A DNA stretch of 32,405 nt from an uncultured Lachnospiraceae bacterium (GCA_910586095.1 CAJUHQ010000024.1:1-32405), one strand, 5' to 3'. Positions 1 to 8,774 are shown, numbered from the stretch's first letter. Numbers and translations are program-made. Notes: generated from the sequence alone by a model not told the origin.

Positions 1-32
1 TAGGCAGTGTCTTTTGCTGCCTTAGAACTATT

Positions 33-117
33 TTTCACACTAACTCCCATCTGCCTGCTTCAGCAGGCGTACAAATCAGGATGGTGAAATTTTATATTTC
101 ACACTATCTCCCATTTT
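33..117 (-). repeat. Intergenic palindromic repeat, type C, copy 1
   Basis: A GC-rich hairpin (CCTGC TTCA GCAGG) is flanked by the family's arms. On the minus strand it reads CCTGATTTG, hairpin, CAGATGGGAGTTAGTGTGA. A second A/T-rich palindrome (TGAAATTTTATATTTCA) follows. The same unit recurs near 16583, 16625, 21652, 26655 and 32330, so it is a dispersed family. Confidence 0.8.
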
Positions 118-742
118 AAATCACTCCTTTTTATCTTTCTCCCATCTTCTTGCCCTTCGGGACAAGAAATATCTCTCGCTTAAAGAACGCAGTCAATTTT
201 TCACTAAAACGCTTTTATATGTTAATTCTATCTCTCTACTGACTAAAGTAAAAATTAATTTTGCTTAAAAAGTATATCCATTTTTTAATGGAAAATATAA
301 TATCTAAAAATTGCAAAAATCTGATAATATAAAATGCTTAACGTAACGAGAAATTATTTTGCGGACAAAGTTTTAAGGAGCAAATTTGAAGATTTACCCG
401 CAATTTAATGATTTACGCTTAACTTCAAATGACATTAAATTTCTTATAGTATGTTTTACCTTAACTTGTCATGCCTGCTTTGTATCGTATATGTGTGGAT
501 TTTAGAATGTAAAGTAGGATATGCGGTATAGAACGCCTACCTTAGATCGCAATTGTACCAAAATAACATGCTTATAATAAAAAGTGCATTATTACGTTTG
601 GCTTTATTGTATTAATAGAGTGAGAAATGTCATGCTTACAATAAAAAGCATAGAACAATTTTTCATTTGGTTTTGTTACATTAATAGAGTGACTTATTGT
701 CTGTATGCTCTAATGTTGTGTTATGCGATTGTGGTAATATTT
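118..742. other. Gene-free AT-rich stretch
   Basis: No reading frame with a credible ribosome site was found. The stretch holds a short CTTGCCC TTCG GGACAAG-type hairpin near 150-168 and the imperfect direct repeat listed at 568-692. Nothing else was recognised. Confidence 0.5.
568..692. repeat. Imperfect direct repeat, two copies
   Basis: Copy one (568-623) and copy two (631-692) both start CATGCTTA(T/C)AATAAAAAG and end ATTAATAGAGTGA, with a diverged middle. They lie just beyond the 3' end of the flavodoxin-like gene. Function is unknown. Confidence 0.7.
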
Positions 743-1291
743 TTATGAATTCAAAACTAGGGTACAAAATTCTTTTATCTCGTCAATTCGCGCTGCTACA
801 TCTTCTTTACATTCTATAGAACATAATCCCAATTTTCCACACGCCTCTATTTCAAGATGTCCATAAAAATGTTCAATACTACCTATAATCTTTTCACACT
901 CTGGCATACCTGGCCCTGTTCTTAATGCAATGGTGTATCCCTTTTTGCCGACTGAAAGCTTCGCATGTGGTTCGTGTGTATTGCACCAGGGCGTACATCT
1001 GTCAATAAAAACTTTAAATTGTCCAGGAATATCTGCCCAATAAGAAGGAGAAACCGATACTATTTTATCGGCCCATTCATATTGTGCCATCAATTTGTCC
1101 ACATCATCCTTTTGAAAACATTCTGCCGTTAAATGACACTTGCGGCATCCTTTACACAAATTAATATGATACTCGTCAATACAAACCGTGCAAACATCAT
1201 TATCCTTATTTACAAAGGAATTAACAATATTCACAATTTCTGCTGTTGCACCATTTCGCACGGGACTACAGTTAATAATAAGTATTTTCAT
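743..1291 (-). CDS. Flavodoxin-fold NAD(P)H-dependent FMN reductase, iron-sulfur flavoprotein-like
   Basis: A 182-residue protein opening with MKILIINCSPVRNGATAEIV, the phosphate-binding loop of the flavodoxin-like FMN reductase family. Around residue 47 is CKGCRKCHLTAEC (C-x2-C-x2-C-x5-C). This compact cysteine motif is used in archaeal and clostridial iron-sulfur flavoproteins to hold a 4Fe-4S cluster. SPSYWADIPGQFKVFIDR matches the flavin-contacting segment of the family. It is expected to be cytoplasmic, bind FMN and shuttle electrons; donor and acceptor cannot be named. AAGGA sits about 9 bases before the ATG. It stands alone in its transcription direction. Confidence 0.85.
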   Translation of the reverse strand: MKILIINCSPVRNGATAEIVNIVNSFVNKDNDVCTVCIDEYHINLCKGCRKCHLTAECFQKDDVDKLMAQYEWADKIVSVSPSYWADIPGQFKVFIDRCTPWCNTHEPHAKLSVGKKGYTIALRTGPGMPECEKIIGSIEHFYGHLEIEACGKLGLCSIECKEDVAARIDEIKEFCTLVLNS

Positions 1292-1574
1292 AAAGTTTTT
1301 CCTTCTTATCCTTTTTTATTTTTGAATAGAATACCATAATCATACTCACATTTCCACCCAATTTGCATGAAATTTCTTTGCCACTTTGTTTTGTCATGTT
1401 GGCTATTTTTTCTATCGGTTTTTATTCTAAAGAATTTTGTTTAAGTTTTCTTGATAGAATTGATGATCTTGGTTATGCACGTGGAGAATGACCGATTTTT
1501 GGACATTCCTCTATGTGAGATGTAGCCTTCTTTACAAAACACTTTTGCTGTGCGTATAAATTTGCGTTGCAAAT

Positions 1575-1765
1575 CTAGAAGTACTTTTCACGTTTTACAT
1601 GTCGTTTTGCCTGTTTCAATGCCTTTTCTAAGTTTTTGATCGCTTTGTTTTTGGTTTTTAATTATCCTTGCCCTTTGTTCTTTTAATGCTATATGTATGG
1701 TTTCTAAAAATAAAATTCTCTTTTCGGAATCGTGTATCCATTGAAAATGAAGCTGTAAATATACA
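1575..1765 (-). pseudogene. Probable frameshifted gene remnant
   Basis: Reading leftwards from about 1765 gives an open, protein-like stretch including HFQWIHDSEKRILFLETIHI and then ALKEQRARIIKNQKQSDQKL. Near 1622, skipping one base in an AAAAGG run gives a second open stretch, KALKQAKRHVKREKYF, ending in TAG at 1575. Both parts are lysine-rich and look like one helical protein. There is no credible start, and the upper end runs into the acetyltransferase promoter. It looks like the 3' end of a decayed gene of unrecognised family. A chance reading is possible. Confidence 0.35.
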
Positions 1766-1794
1766 TTGAAGATGGTAGGTATATACTTTATAAT
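1766..1794 (+). promoter_or_regulatory. Sigma-A-type promoter of the GNAT gene
   Basis: TTGAAG at 1766-1771, a 17-base spacer and a perfect TATAAT at 1789-1794. The predicted start, near 1801, leaves a leader of about 25 bases before the acetyltransferase ATG at 1827. Confidence 0.8.
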
Positions 1795-1826
1795 CAGATA
1801 TAAACAGAATTTATGGAGACAGTAGG

Positions 1827-2369
1827 ATGGATGAAATTATATTAATAGAGCCTCAAAAGAAGTATGCGGATGATATATGGGAATTTCGTCAAGAAATTTT
1901 AGAGTGCGATGTAGAGAATGAAGATCAATTTGCAGGTTGTCTATCGCTTGATGTAAGTAAGTCTGCTCAAGAGTGGATAAAAATATGTGAATTTAGAAAA
2001 TACGAAAAAACGTGCGAAAAAGTTGGAGCAACAGTTCCTTCACATACGTACGTAGCTGTGCGCAGGAGAGATGACAGAGTTGTAGGTGTGATCGATTTGC
2101 GTCATCATATAGATCATCCTATTCTTGGAACATGGGGAGGACATTGTGGGTATTCAGTGCGTCCTTCAGAACGCCAAAAAGGTTATGCAAAAGAAATGCT
2201 TCGTTTAAATATACAAAATGCAAAATCAATGGGAATAGAAAAACTTCTTATCACTTGTGATTTAAAAAATGAAGCCAGTGAAAAAACAATACTTGCCAAT
2301 GGTGGCGTTTATGAGAAAACCATAGATGTCAATGGAGAGAAGATAAAAAGATATTGGATTACAGTTTAA
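1827..2369 (+). CDS. GNAT family N-acetyltransferase
   Basis: A 180-residue protein with the GNAT core. Strand beta4 is around GVIDLRHH. The acetyl-CoA loop follows as GYSVRPSERQKGYAKEML (the R/Q-x-x-G-x-A pattern). LLITCDLKNEASEKTILANGG is the usual alpha4 region with its asparagine and NGG turn. It should move acetyl from acetyl-CoA to an amine; the substrate cannot be told. It resembles the many stand-alone Firmicutes GNATs of about this length. GGAG lies 8 bases before the ATG and a strong promoter is directly upstream, so it is a single-gene unit on the opposite strand to most neighbours. Confidence 0.9.
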   Translation: MDEIILIEPQKKYADDIWEFRQEILECDVENEDQFAGCLSLDVSKSAQEWIKICEFRKYEKTCEKVGATVPSHTYVAVRRRDDRVVGVIDLRHHIDHPILGTWGGHCGYSVRPSERQKGYAKEMLRLNIQNAKSMGIEKLLITCDLKNEASEKTILANGGVYEKTIDVNGEKIKRYWITV

Positions 2370-2405
2370 GAAGTAGGTAAATGCCAGGTAAGTATAAATG
2401 CAGTA

Positions 2406-2543
2406 ATGAATACATTGTTTTCAAACTTTATGCAGTAGGAACACTTTCCCGAAAAGGAGAAAGAAAAGGTAGCTGATTTTACATTAAGACAAATCCGCTA
2501 CCACAATAAAAAATATTCAATTATTGATATGATGTTGCTCTAA
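2406..2543 (+). pseudogene. Possible small gene broken by an in-frame TAG
   Basis: From ATG 2406 the frame reads MNTLFSNFMQ, then TAG (2436-2438), then continues without further stops as EHFPEKEKEKVADF and TLRQIRYHNKKYSIIDMMLL to TAA at 2541-2543. The composition after the stop is convincingly protein-like. The frame runs into the 3' end of the convergent lipoprotein gene. It may be the tail of a degraded gene or a small gene with a nonsense mutation. No family was recognised. Confidence 0.35.
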
Positions 2544-3538
2544 AGTAACTTGTCATTTTGTAAAATAATATAAGTCCCGATTTCGTCATCATATCTTAAA
2601 TAATCTAAATGCATCATATTATATAAATAGCACTTTACTTCATTCGTAGAAGAAAATTTTGTTGCCGCATAGGGAGATTCTGGATTAGTTTTTTCAAATA
2701 ATAAATATCCATTATTCATTTCAATCAAAGTGGCAGCATGTGAAGCACATATTCTGTCACCGCTTTGCGTCCAAAAAGTAATTAAAGAAAATGCACTTTC
2801 CTTGAATGAAATTTCCTGTTCATTCCATTGTTCACAAATGGCTTGAAACATTTCCTGCTCACTGCATTGTTCTGTAATGTGAATGGGATTAAATAGAGTA
2901 AAATATTCTGCTTGCACATTTTTATCCCAATCAATCAATGGAAAGGGAACATATGTTTTGTGATCGCCCTCTATAGCTTCTCGTCCAAAAAGAATATCGC
3001 CGTCTGTATAGAGCCACGCTGTATTTTCGTTCCAACAATCGAAATCTTCTTTTTTTATTACATTTCCTACTGAAATATTGTCTTGATTTAATTCATAAGC
3101 TACAATTCTGCAAACAACATCATGGTAATTTCTGTGATTAAGCTTAAACCATTGTGTAGACATAGGATAATATTCGCCATAATCAACTGCCATTTCGTCT
3201 ATTGTAATAAAATCCCCTGCTAAAGAAAAAGATTGACAGCCTCTCATGCTGTCATTGTAGTCTGTTACCCAACTTAATACAGTATCAACATAGTTTGTAG
3301 AAATACCAGCCTCTGTCAAAATATCTTCTATTTCTAGTATAGATGCATTACTGTCTAAATTGGAGTATGTCAATTGATTTTGTGAAACCATATCAGCATT
3401 TTGGAGGCTTGAAACTTCAGTACTTACTTGATGATTTTCTTGATGATTTTCTGTTGCCATACGTGCACTTTCTGTATTTCCACAAGCGGAACAAAGCAAC
3501 AAAATCAATGACACACATAAACAGGAAATTTTCTTCAT
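2540..3538 (-). CDS. Predicted lipoprotein of unknown function
   Basis: A 332-residue protein with a lipoprotein-type signal: MKK, a hydrophobic run, then LCSACG with the likely lipidated cysteine at residue 19. A Ser/Gln/Asn-rich linker follows (about 20-60), then a mixed alpha/beta region with many aromatic and acidic residues. It should be anchored on the outer face of the membrane. I do not recognise the family. AAGGAGG precedes the ATG by about 11 bases. A weak TGGAAT-17-TACAAT pair upstream could be its promoter. It is a single-gene unit, with no transporter or enzyme partner beside it. Confidence 0.75.
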   Translation of the reverse strand: MKKISCLCVSLILLLCSACGNTESARMATENHQENHQVSTEVSSLQNADMVSQNQLTYSNLDSNASILEIEDILTEAGISTNYVDTVLSWVTDYNDSMRGCQSFSLAGDFITIDEMAVDYGEYYPMSTQWFKLNHRNYHDVVCRIVAYELNQDNISVGNVIKKEDFDCWNENTAWLYTDGDILFGREAIEGDHKTYVPFPLIDWDKNVQAEYFTLFNPIHITEQCSEQEMFQAICEQWNEQEISFKESAFSLITFWTQSGDRICASHAATLIEMNNGYLLFEKTNPESPYAATKFSSTNEVKCYLYNMMHLDYLRYDDEIGTYIILQNDKLL

Positions 3539-3914
3539 ATGTTGCCAGACCTCCTTTTTACTTTCTGAATGTATTCATTGTATCACAACTTTTTTTGTAA
3601 TTCCACTCAATATGTTTAAGAGTTCTTTCAATTCATCTAATCAGATAAAAAAGTGGTATTTTTTTATCTGTAACAAACAGTTGATAGAACTACATAATCT
3701 TATCTGTTAAAGTGGAAAAGATTCGTTTGCATTTTGATAAAAGTTAAGTAAAACAGAAAAAGACAAAAGGGGTTTTGACATAAAAAGTAAAGCTATTTAT
3801 ACAAGAAAAGAGAATGTTAAAAGTTGATTTTAGAAACTTGTGCGTGTTTTTATGTCTTGAAATATGTAAATAGATAAAGTATGATATAAAATATAATTTT
3901 AGAGGAGGTTAATC
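3539..3914. other. Divergent intergenic region with A/T hairpin
   Basis: This 376-base spacer separates the lipoprotein gene (leftwards) from the small membrane protein gene (rightwards). It contains a perfect 10-base inverted repeat, CAGATAAAAA at 3642-3651 and TTTTTATCTG at 3661-3670, and another TTATCTGTTA near 3700. These could be binding sites for a shared regulator or chance A/T palindromes. Confidence 0.45.
3857..3885 (+). promoter_or_regulatory. Sigma-A-type promoter of the small membrane protein gene
   Basis: TTGAAA at 3857-3862, a 17-base spacer and TATGAT at 3880-3885. The leader to the ATG at 3915 would be about 23 bases and contains AGAGGAGG. Confidence 0.75.
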
Positions 3915-4307
3915 ATGAAAAGGAAGATAAATCAAGTATTAAATAGTATTATGGGCTCCTTTACTGGTCTTTTTCTTGGTTCAGGGTTATATAGATACTG
4001 GCATTTTCAAAAATATCCAGATATATATGCCATGCAATCGGCTCCGTGGTATACCAGAACGCTAATACAAGGATTCTTTACGCTTGTATTAGTGGCGATT
4101 TGTATGATAATAAAAGTCACTCTTATAGAAAAGATAGAAATAATGAAGAAAATAGTATTGATTATGGGAATTATATTCCTGTTTTTAACAGTTGTAGGTA
4201 GCAGTTATGTCCTTATAAATCATGGACAAGTTAATGCGGGATATGCAGTAATCCCAGGAGTTTGGACGATACTATGTTTTGCATATTATCGCAGTGGGAA
4301 GCAGTAA
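3915..4307 (+). CDS. Small integral membrane protein of unknown function
   Basis: A 130-residue protein with about four hydrophobic segments: SIMGSFTGLFLGSGLY (11-26), ending just before YRYWHF; LIQGFFTLVLVAICMIIKV; IVLIMGIIFLFLTVVGSSYVL; and AVIPGVWTILCFAYY. Short charged loops lie between them. No enzymatic motif is visible and the family was not recognised. It has a very good ribosome site (GAGGAGG about 8 bases before the ATG) and its own promoter, so it is likely expressed. Confidence 0.75.
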   Translation: MKRKINQVLNSIMGSFTGLFLGSGLYRYWHFQKYPDIYAMQSAPWYTRTLIQGFFTLVLVAICMIIKVTLIEKIEIMKKIVLIMGIIFLFLTVVGSSYVLINHGQVNAGYAVIPGVWTILCFAYYRSGKQ

Positions 4308-4362
4308 CAGCACATACTATTTCGGTGGTTCTGTCAAAAATAACCTTCATGAGTATGAAATG

Positions 4363-4424
4363 TAGTACTTTTCCGAGAAGCAGCCTTTGGCTGAAAGTGG
4401 TTAGAAACTCTTCTCACACTTAAC
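4363..4424 (-). repeat. Intergenic hairpin repeat, type B, overlapping a stop codon
   Basis: On the minus strand, AGTGTGAGAAGAGTTTCTAA and the following C match 21693-21713 exactly, then a small hairpin (CAGCC AAAG GGCTG-like) and AAAAGTACT follow. The repeat supplies the last codons (KCEKSF) and the TAA stop of the leftward membrane protein gene ending at 4401. Confidence 0.7.
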
Positions 4425-5360
4425 TTTACAAAGTGCTTGTACCATTCTTTCACGATTTTTATATTCTCTCGAAGCAGGTATCTTTGCTACTTTTTTATTC
4501 TTTTCATAGATCTCAATCATCATAAGAGCGTTGCCATCATAAACTGGTTTCGCAGAGCAGAAATGCATATCATACTTCTTTGAAAATCCGCATTTTTTGC
4601 GTGTGAGTATCTTACTTTCCTTATCATAGGTGGTACTGCTCATTTGATATCCTAGACAAAATACGAACATTAAGATTGTACAAGAAAGCGAAAAATCATA
4701 CAAAAATAAAATGAATACCATACCACCACATATACACCATAATAAGCACATTAAAAATGGATGCAGACAGATTGTAATGGTAGAACACTCTTCCCACTCA
4801 AATTGACATTTGAGATGTTCTTTTTCCACGATTTCTTTATAAAAATAGCTTTCTTCTTTATCAAATTTTAGCTTCCTTCCATCTTTAAATATAAGCTTAA
4901 TGCCTCCTGTATTTGTATAATATGTATGCTCTATGTCCTGACAATTAAACTTATGTACTACATGAAAAATATTTCTATAAATGATCTCTCCATCTTTGTA
5001 TATCATCATGAAATTTCTTTGATACACCACAAGAAAAAGTCCCAAAGCAAACAGACTACCAAAAACGATAGTACAAATGGTTAGGGCCATTGTATCCTTT
5101 GTAAACAACAGAGACACTATCATAAATACACTCCAAATTAGCATGCTAATCCCCCCAAATACAAAAATAATTTTAGGAGGTTTCAATATACCAATATTGT
5201 TTTGCTGACTTTTTGCATAGTCTTTGATAGTTTTATGAACTGCCAACTTTGATAGTAAATTCACATCATACACAATATGCCGTTTGACAGGCAGTATGGC
5301 CGTCCTCACTATGAAAGTCGATAACTTTCGTAGTAACTTTGTTAAAAATGCTTGCATCAT
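4401..5360 (-). CDS. Four-segment membrane protein of unknown function
   Basis: A 319-residue protein with two hydrophobic hairpins: IIFVFGGISMLIWSVFMIVSL with TICTIVFGSLFALGLFLVVY, and later PFLMCLLWCICGGMVFILFL with SCTILMFVFCLGYQM. Each pair is followed by a beta-rich cytoplasmic-looking stretch (IYKDGEIIYRNIFHVVHKF; SKILTRKKCGFSKKYDMHF), which suggests two copies of a PH-like membrane unit. The family was not recognised. Two ATGs are adjacent; the second is better spaced from GAGG. A perfect TATAAT lies at 5394-5399 (minus) without a good -35. The first ~24 residues overlap a type D repeat, and the last six residues plus the stop come from a type B repeat. Confidence 0.7.
   Translation of the reverse strand: MMQAFLTKLLRKLSTFIVRTAILPVKRHIVYDVNLLSKLAVHKTIKDYAKSQQNNIGILKPPKIIFVFGGISMLIWSVFMIVSLLFTKDTMALTICTIVFGSLFALGLFLVVYQRNFMMIYKDGEIIYRNIFHVVHKFNCQDIEHTYYTNTGGIKLIFKDGRKLKFDKEESYFYKEIVEKEHLKCQFEWEECSTITICLHPFLMCLLWCICGGMVFILFLYDFSLSCTILMFVFCLGYQMSSTTYDKESKILTRKKCGFSKKYDMHFCSAKPVYDGNALMMIEIYEKNKKVAKIPASREYKNRERMVQALCKVKCEKSF
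5287..5340 (-). repeat. Type D repeat inside an N-terminal coding region
   Basis: ATGGCC(G/A)TC, then ACTATGAAAGT, a loop, ACTTTC(G/A)TA and AACTTT are shared with 26319-26376. The two arms ACTATGAAAGT and ACTTTCGTAGT pair as a hairpin. Here the copy lies in the first codons of the leftward membrane protein gene; the other copy is in the leader of the MIF-like gene. Confidence 0.6.
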
Positions 5361-5541
5361 AATTCCTCTATGTGTCTATTTCGTTAGGTCCAAATTATAA
5401 TATTCTCATATATCAATACCACAATAAAAATCAGTATAGTCCTGTCATTTTTCTAAATGTATAGATTCTATTTCCTTCTCTCAAAAGGATCGCTTGCTCT
5501 TTTTTGAAAAAGAAAGTATCAAGAAGAACTCTTGAATAGAT

Positions 5542-6480
5542 TCAAATAGTTTCTTCATAGTCATCTGCCGTGGTATTCCAAAAAATAGAATGTTCAGGAT
5601 GCTCCATATACCGTTGCCATTGATGTGGAAGTTCATCCGCAAAAAGAGAAACCATGCCTCCTACGATGGCGCATATAGTATCCCGATCTCCCAAAGCAGA
5701 AACAGCCGTCCACAATGCTTCCTCTATGGAAGTATAAAAATATGCTGCACACCAAAGACAAAGCGGAACCGTATCCTGTGCTGTCAGGCAGATTCCATTT
5801 CCAAGTGTAGAGACTACAAAATCAATATTGCTCTCTTTTTTGATAGAAACCGCAGACAATATTTTATATTTGGTATCACTTTCTGGTAATTGATTTGCAA
5901 CATCCCGCAGAAAAGTTTCTCCCTCTCCAAAATACTGTCCTAGCTTTTTATTGAGAAGCAGCGCCGACGCTATGGCAACAGCCATTGCGCCCACGATTCC
6001 TTCTATATGTGCATGAGTCACTTCAGCAGATGCCCTGGCATAGTACAGAACCTTGTCCAAATCATCTGCAAAATATGCACCTATAGGTGCGACACGCATG
6101 GCACCGCCATTTCCCATAGAACCCATTCCATCAAATGCTGCTGAGGCAACATCCTGCCAATGCTGTCCTTCTTTTATACTTCGTAAAATAGAATGTGCTG
6201 TTCCTCCATATCCCCGATGCCAGTCCAGCGCATAATTCTTTGCAAAAATACTGGCTAATGCGTCCTGATTTATTGTTCCATAGATTTCCAGAGTACGATA
6301 TATTCCAATTGCCATCACAGTATCATCGGTAAAATACCAAGGTTCATTCAAAATTTCTCTCTTTTTTATTTTTTCACAGGCTATTTCATCAGGCATGAAA
6401 TAGCTTTGCCCAAAACAATCTCCTAATGCGATGCCATCCAATGCACGTTTTGCGTATTTTATTCTATCTTTTGTTTCCAA
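5542..6480 (-). CDS. ADP-ribosylglycohydrolase family protein
   Basis: A 312-residue protein of the DraG/ARH family, which removes ADP-ribose from proteins or small molecules using two magnesium ions. Visible motifs are ALDGIALGDCFG near residues 13-24, the metal-binding TDDT at 51-54, GNGGAMRVAPIG at 123-134 and the C-terminal metal site GDRDT at 264-268, where GDTDT is more usual. Length is normal and the protein should be cytoplasmic and active. The start is TTG, with GGAGGG about 10 bases upstream; no better start precedes the conserved region. No ADP-ribosyltransferase is nearby, so the substrate is open. Confidence 0.9.
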   Translation of the reverse strand: METKDRIKYAKRALDGIALGDCFGQSYFMPDEIACEKIKKREILNEPWYFTDDTVMAIGIYRTLEIYGTINQDALASIFAKNYALDWHRGYGGTAHSILRSIKEGQHWQDVASAAFDGMGSMGNGGAMRVAPIGAYFADDLDKVLYYARASAEVTHAHIEGIVGAMAVAIASALLLNKKLGQYFGEGETFLRDVANQLPESDTKYKILSAVSIKKESNIDFVVSTLGNGICLTAQDTVPLCLWCAAYFYTSIEEALWTAVSALGDRDTICAIVGGMVSLFADELPHQWQRYMEHPEHSIFWNTTADDYEETI

Positions 6481-6523
6481 TTTATAAATCCCTCCAGACT
6501 CATTTCTTTACTTGAATCATATA

Positions 6524-6552
6524 AGTATAATTTATTTTTATCAGATACACAA
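6524..6552 (-). promoter_or_regulatory. Sigma-A-type promoter of the ADP-ribosylglycohydrolase gene
   Basis: On the minus strand TTGTGT (6552-6547), a 17-base spacer and TATACT (6529-6524). The leader to the TTG start at 6480 would be about 38 bases. Confidence 0.7.
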
Positions 6553-6719
6553 TTCCAAAAAAGGAAGGTATCCAATACAATGCCAGACGAAAAGCCTTAT
6601 TGTAGAGTTTTGTGGAACCAGCCAATCATATTCTCTACATAGCAAAAGTGTAGGATTAACTAATCATCAACTGGATTTGTCATTTTTTCTAGTGAGTACA
6701 CGTATTAAGGTGAACTGGT

Positions 6720-7253
6720 CTATAATGCAGTTTTTTTAGTAGGAACAAAAAAGGTAGATAAATCAATCTTTTCTAGAGTGAGCAATTGCACTTTTTTGTC
6801 AAGCCCACCTGCATAACCAGTTAAACTTCCGTTAGTGCCAACAATGCGATGGCAAGGGATAATCAAAGAAATAGGGTTATGGCTGACAGCGTTACCGATT
6901 GCATGAGCCGACATTTGCGAAAGTCCATTTCGTTTTGCGTATTTTTCTGCAATAGCCTTATATGTCATTGTCTGCCCAAAAGGAATAGTGAGCATAATTT
7001 CCCATACTGCCTTGCGAAAATTAGTCCCCTTTAGAGAAAGAGCAGGGCTAAAGTCTGGAGCTTTTCCACTAAAATAAATAGTAAGCCACTGTTTTGTCTG
7101 CTCAAAAATAGGAAGCTGCCTTTGCTCAGTAGGCTCAGTAAGCGTACTACCAAAATATTTTTGATTTTCAAACCATAGACCTGTCAGTGATGTTGTGTCG
7201 CTAGCCAATACAATTTTACCTAAAGGAGAATGATAATAATCGATATACTCCAT
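6720..7253 (-). CDS. ogt: Methylated-DNA-protein cysteine S-methyltransferase
   Basis: A 177-residue repair protein that takes alkyl groups from O6-alkylguanine onto its own cysteine. The active site IIPCHRIVGTNGSLTGYAGG has the acceptor cysteine at residue 134. The DNA-binding helix region includes IPFGQTMTYKAIAEKYA, and GNAVSHNP is the usual preceding motif. The N-terminal ribonuclease-like domain is the short Ogt type without Ada's regulatory part. I chose ATG 7253: GGGAGG precedes it by about 7 bases and homologues begin at MEYIDYYHSPLG. A start at 7295 would add 14 unusual residues. It follows the LuxR-type regulator gene by 68 bases and may be co-transcribed. Confidence 0.93.
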   Translation of the reverse strand: MEYIDYYHSPLGKIVLASDTTSLTGLWFENQKYFGSTLTEPTEQRQLPIFEQTKQWLTIYFSGKAPDFSPALSLKGTNFRKAVWEIMLTIPFGQTMTYKAIAEKYAKRNGLSQMSAHAIGNAVSHNPISLIIPCHRIVGTNGSLTGYAGGLDKKVQLLTLEKIDLSTFFVPTKKTAL

Positions 7254-7321
7254 TGAAACCTCCCAATGATGTTGGTAATAACAAAAACGAAGCATTAAAA
7301 AATAGACATGATTGCTTCGTT

Positions 7322-7972
7322 TTAATCATAGATACTTATGATACCATTTCTAACACAGAATAAAGCGGCCTGCGTTCTGTCAATACATTCAATTTTGCGA
7401 AAAATTGCTGAAAGATGATTTTTTACAGTGCGTTCACTAATACATAACAGATCTCCAATTTCTCTGTTAAGATAGCCTAATGCAGTAAATTTTAAAACTT
7501 CCATCTCACGTTTAGAAAGTGTCGCAATCTTTTTTTGCTCTAAATTGTGTGCAATAATCATAGTATTGAACAGAGGAAGCAGATTAGACTGGATAAAAAG
7601 TTCGCCTTGATAGACGCAGTCAATTGCAAAAACTAATTCATCAATGCCAGAATTCTTTATAATATATCCATCCGCACCCAAATGCATAGACTGAAACAAA
7701 CATGCAGAATGAGTATCTCCAGAAAGTATAAGAATTTTAGGTCTTTTTCTTCGGTTTTGCAGAACTTGGAGTGTTTCAATACCACTCATAGTAGGCATGT
7801 TGATGTCAAGAAGAATAATATCGGGCTTGACACGATGAAGTTTGGATAGACAGGTTTGTCCGCTGTCAGCTTCTGCCACGACTTCAATATGGTGGGAATA
7901 GTTTGCCTTTAACAAGAGCTGTATGCCTTCGCGAAACAGTTTGTGATCGTCAACAAGCATCACTTTAATCAT
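7322..7972 (-). CDS. NarL/LuxR-type DNA-binding response regulator
   Basis: A 216-residue protein. The receiver domain (1-120) has acidic residues DD at 8-9, the phospho-acceptor aspartate at 56 in LLDINMPTMSG, and the lysine in YIIKNSG. The LuxR-type helix-turn-helix (about 150-212) reads LSKREMEVLKFTALGYLNRE and then ISERTVKNHLSAIFRKI. It should bind DNA when phosphorylated, usually by a sensor kinase. No kinase gene adjoins it, so it is an orphan here. GGAGG lies 8 bases before the ATG. It follows rsmG by 58 bases on the same strand and could share its transcript. Confidence 0.92.
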   Translation of the reverse strand: MIKVMLVDDHKLFREGIQLLLKANYSHHIEVVAEADSGQTCLSKLHRVKPDIILLDINMPTMSGIETLQVLQNRRKRPKILILSGDTHSACLFQSMHLGADGYIIKNSGIDELVFAIDCVYQGELFIQSNLLPLFNTMIIAHNLEQKKIATLSKREMEVLKFTALGYLNREIGDLLCISERTVKNHLSAIFRKIECIDRTQAALFCVRNGIISIYD

Positions 7973-8030
7973 GAAATGGCCTCCATAGTAGTCTTTGGAG
8001 AATATCTATGTGTTATACTAAAATATTCTT

Positions 8031-8774
8031 TTATAAAGGTTCTTTTGAAGGCAATCCTGCCTTGCGTGGATATTTTTTTGGAGTTTCCTTCACCTTTTGT
8101 ATAACCAAAAGAGTCCTATGAATATCAGAAGATGGAAGTACAAATTCTTTTTGTTTGCAAATTACTGCGCCAAGTAATTCAATGGCTTTTGTGGACATAG
8201 CAATCTCTTCTTCTGCGCGTTCAGATTTATATGCAATAAAATAGCCGCCAATTTTTACATAGGGTAAACAATATTCTGATAATGTAGAGAGATTGGCTAC
8301 AGCGCGCGAAACACACAAATCAAATTTTTCGCGCAGCAATGTTTCTTTTGCAAAATCTTCTGCTCTTCCATGAATGGTTTCCACATCCTCTAACTGCAAT
8401 TGTCCAACGACTTCATTAAGATAAGTAATGCGTTTTTTTAGCGAATCGAGTAGGGTGATCCGCAGTTGTGGAAAAGCAATTTTCAAGGCAATGCCTGGAA
8501 AACCTGCGCCAGTTCCTATGTCAATTAATGTATATTCTTTTGGAAAAGGAGGTATGTCGTTAGGAAAAAGGGTGGATATAGAAAGGCTATCAATAAAGTG
8601 TTTTGTACAAACTTCTTCGAATTCGGTGATGGCAGTTAAATTCATAACCTGATTCCACTCTGTTAGTAGTTCATAATAGTGTACAAATTGATCGAACTGA
8701 TATTCTGATAAATGAATCTGCAACTGTAATAAGTTGTCTTTAAATTTTATTAAGTCATATGAGTGTGAACTCAT
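8031..8774 (-). CDS. rsmG: 16S rRNA (guanine-527-N7)-methyltransferase
   Basis: A 247-residue SAM-dependent methyltransferase that modifies G527 of 16S rRNA. The N-terminal helix region ends in YYELLTEWNQVMNLTAITEF. KHFIDSLS follows, then the SAM loop LIDIGTGAGFPGIALKIAFP, LLDSLKKRITYLNEV and the catalytic-face motif LCVSRAVANLSTL. Its length is slightly above the usual ~238, with a basic tail. GAGGAG lies about 7 bases before the ATG. In most Firmicutes rsmG directly follows mnmG. Here some 8 kb of chemotaxis genes separate the two. Confidence 0.95.
   Translation of the reverse strand: MSSHSYDLIKFKDNLLQLQIHLSEYQFDQFVHYYELLTEWNQVMNLTAITEFEEVCTKHFIDSLSISTLFPNDIPPFPKEYTLIDIGTGAGFPGIALKIAFPQLRITLLDSLKKRITYLNEVVGQLQLEDVETIHGRAEDFAKETLLREKFDLCVSRAVANLSTLSEYCLPYVKIGGYFIAYKSERAEEEIAMSTKAIELLGAVICKQKEFVLPSSDIHRTLLVIQKVKETPKKYPRKAGLPSKEPL

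Noticed and set aside
5542..6480. A functional link between the ADP-ribosylglycohydrolase and the MVP homologue, by analogy with the vault-bound ADP-ribose polymerase of animals.
   Set aside because: The genes are about 13 kb apart, in separate transcription units, with no ADP-ribosyltransferase nearby. The family is common in bacteria.
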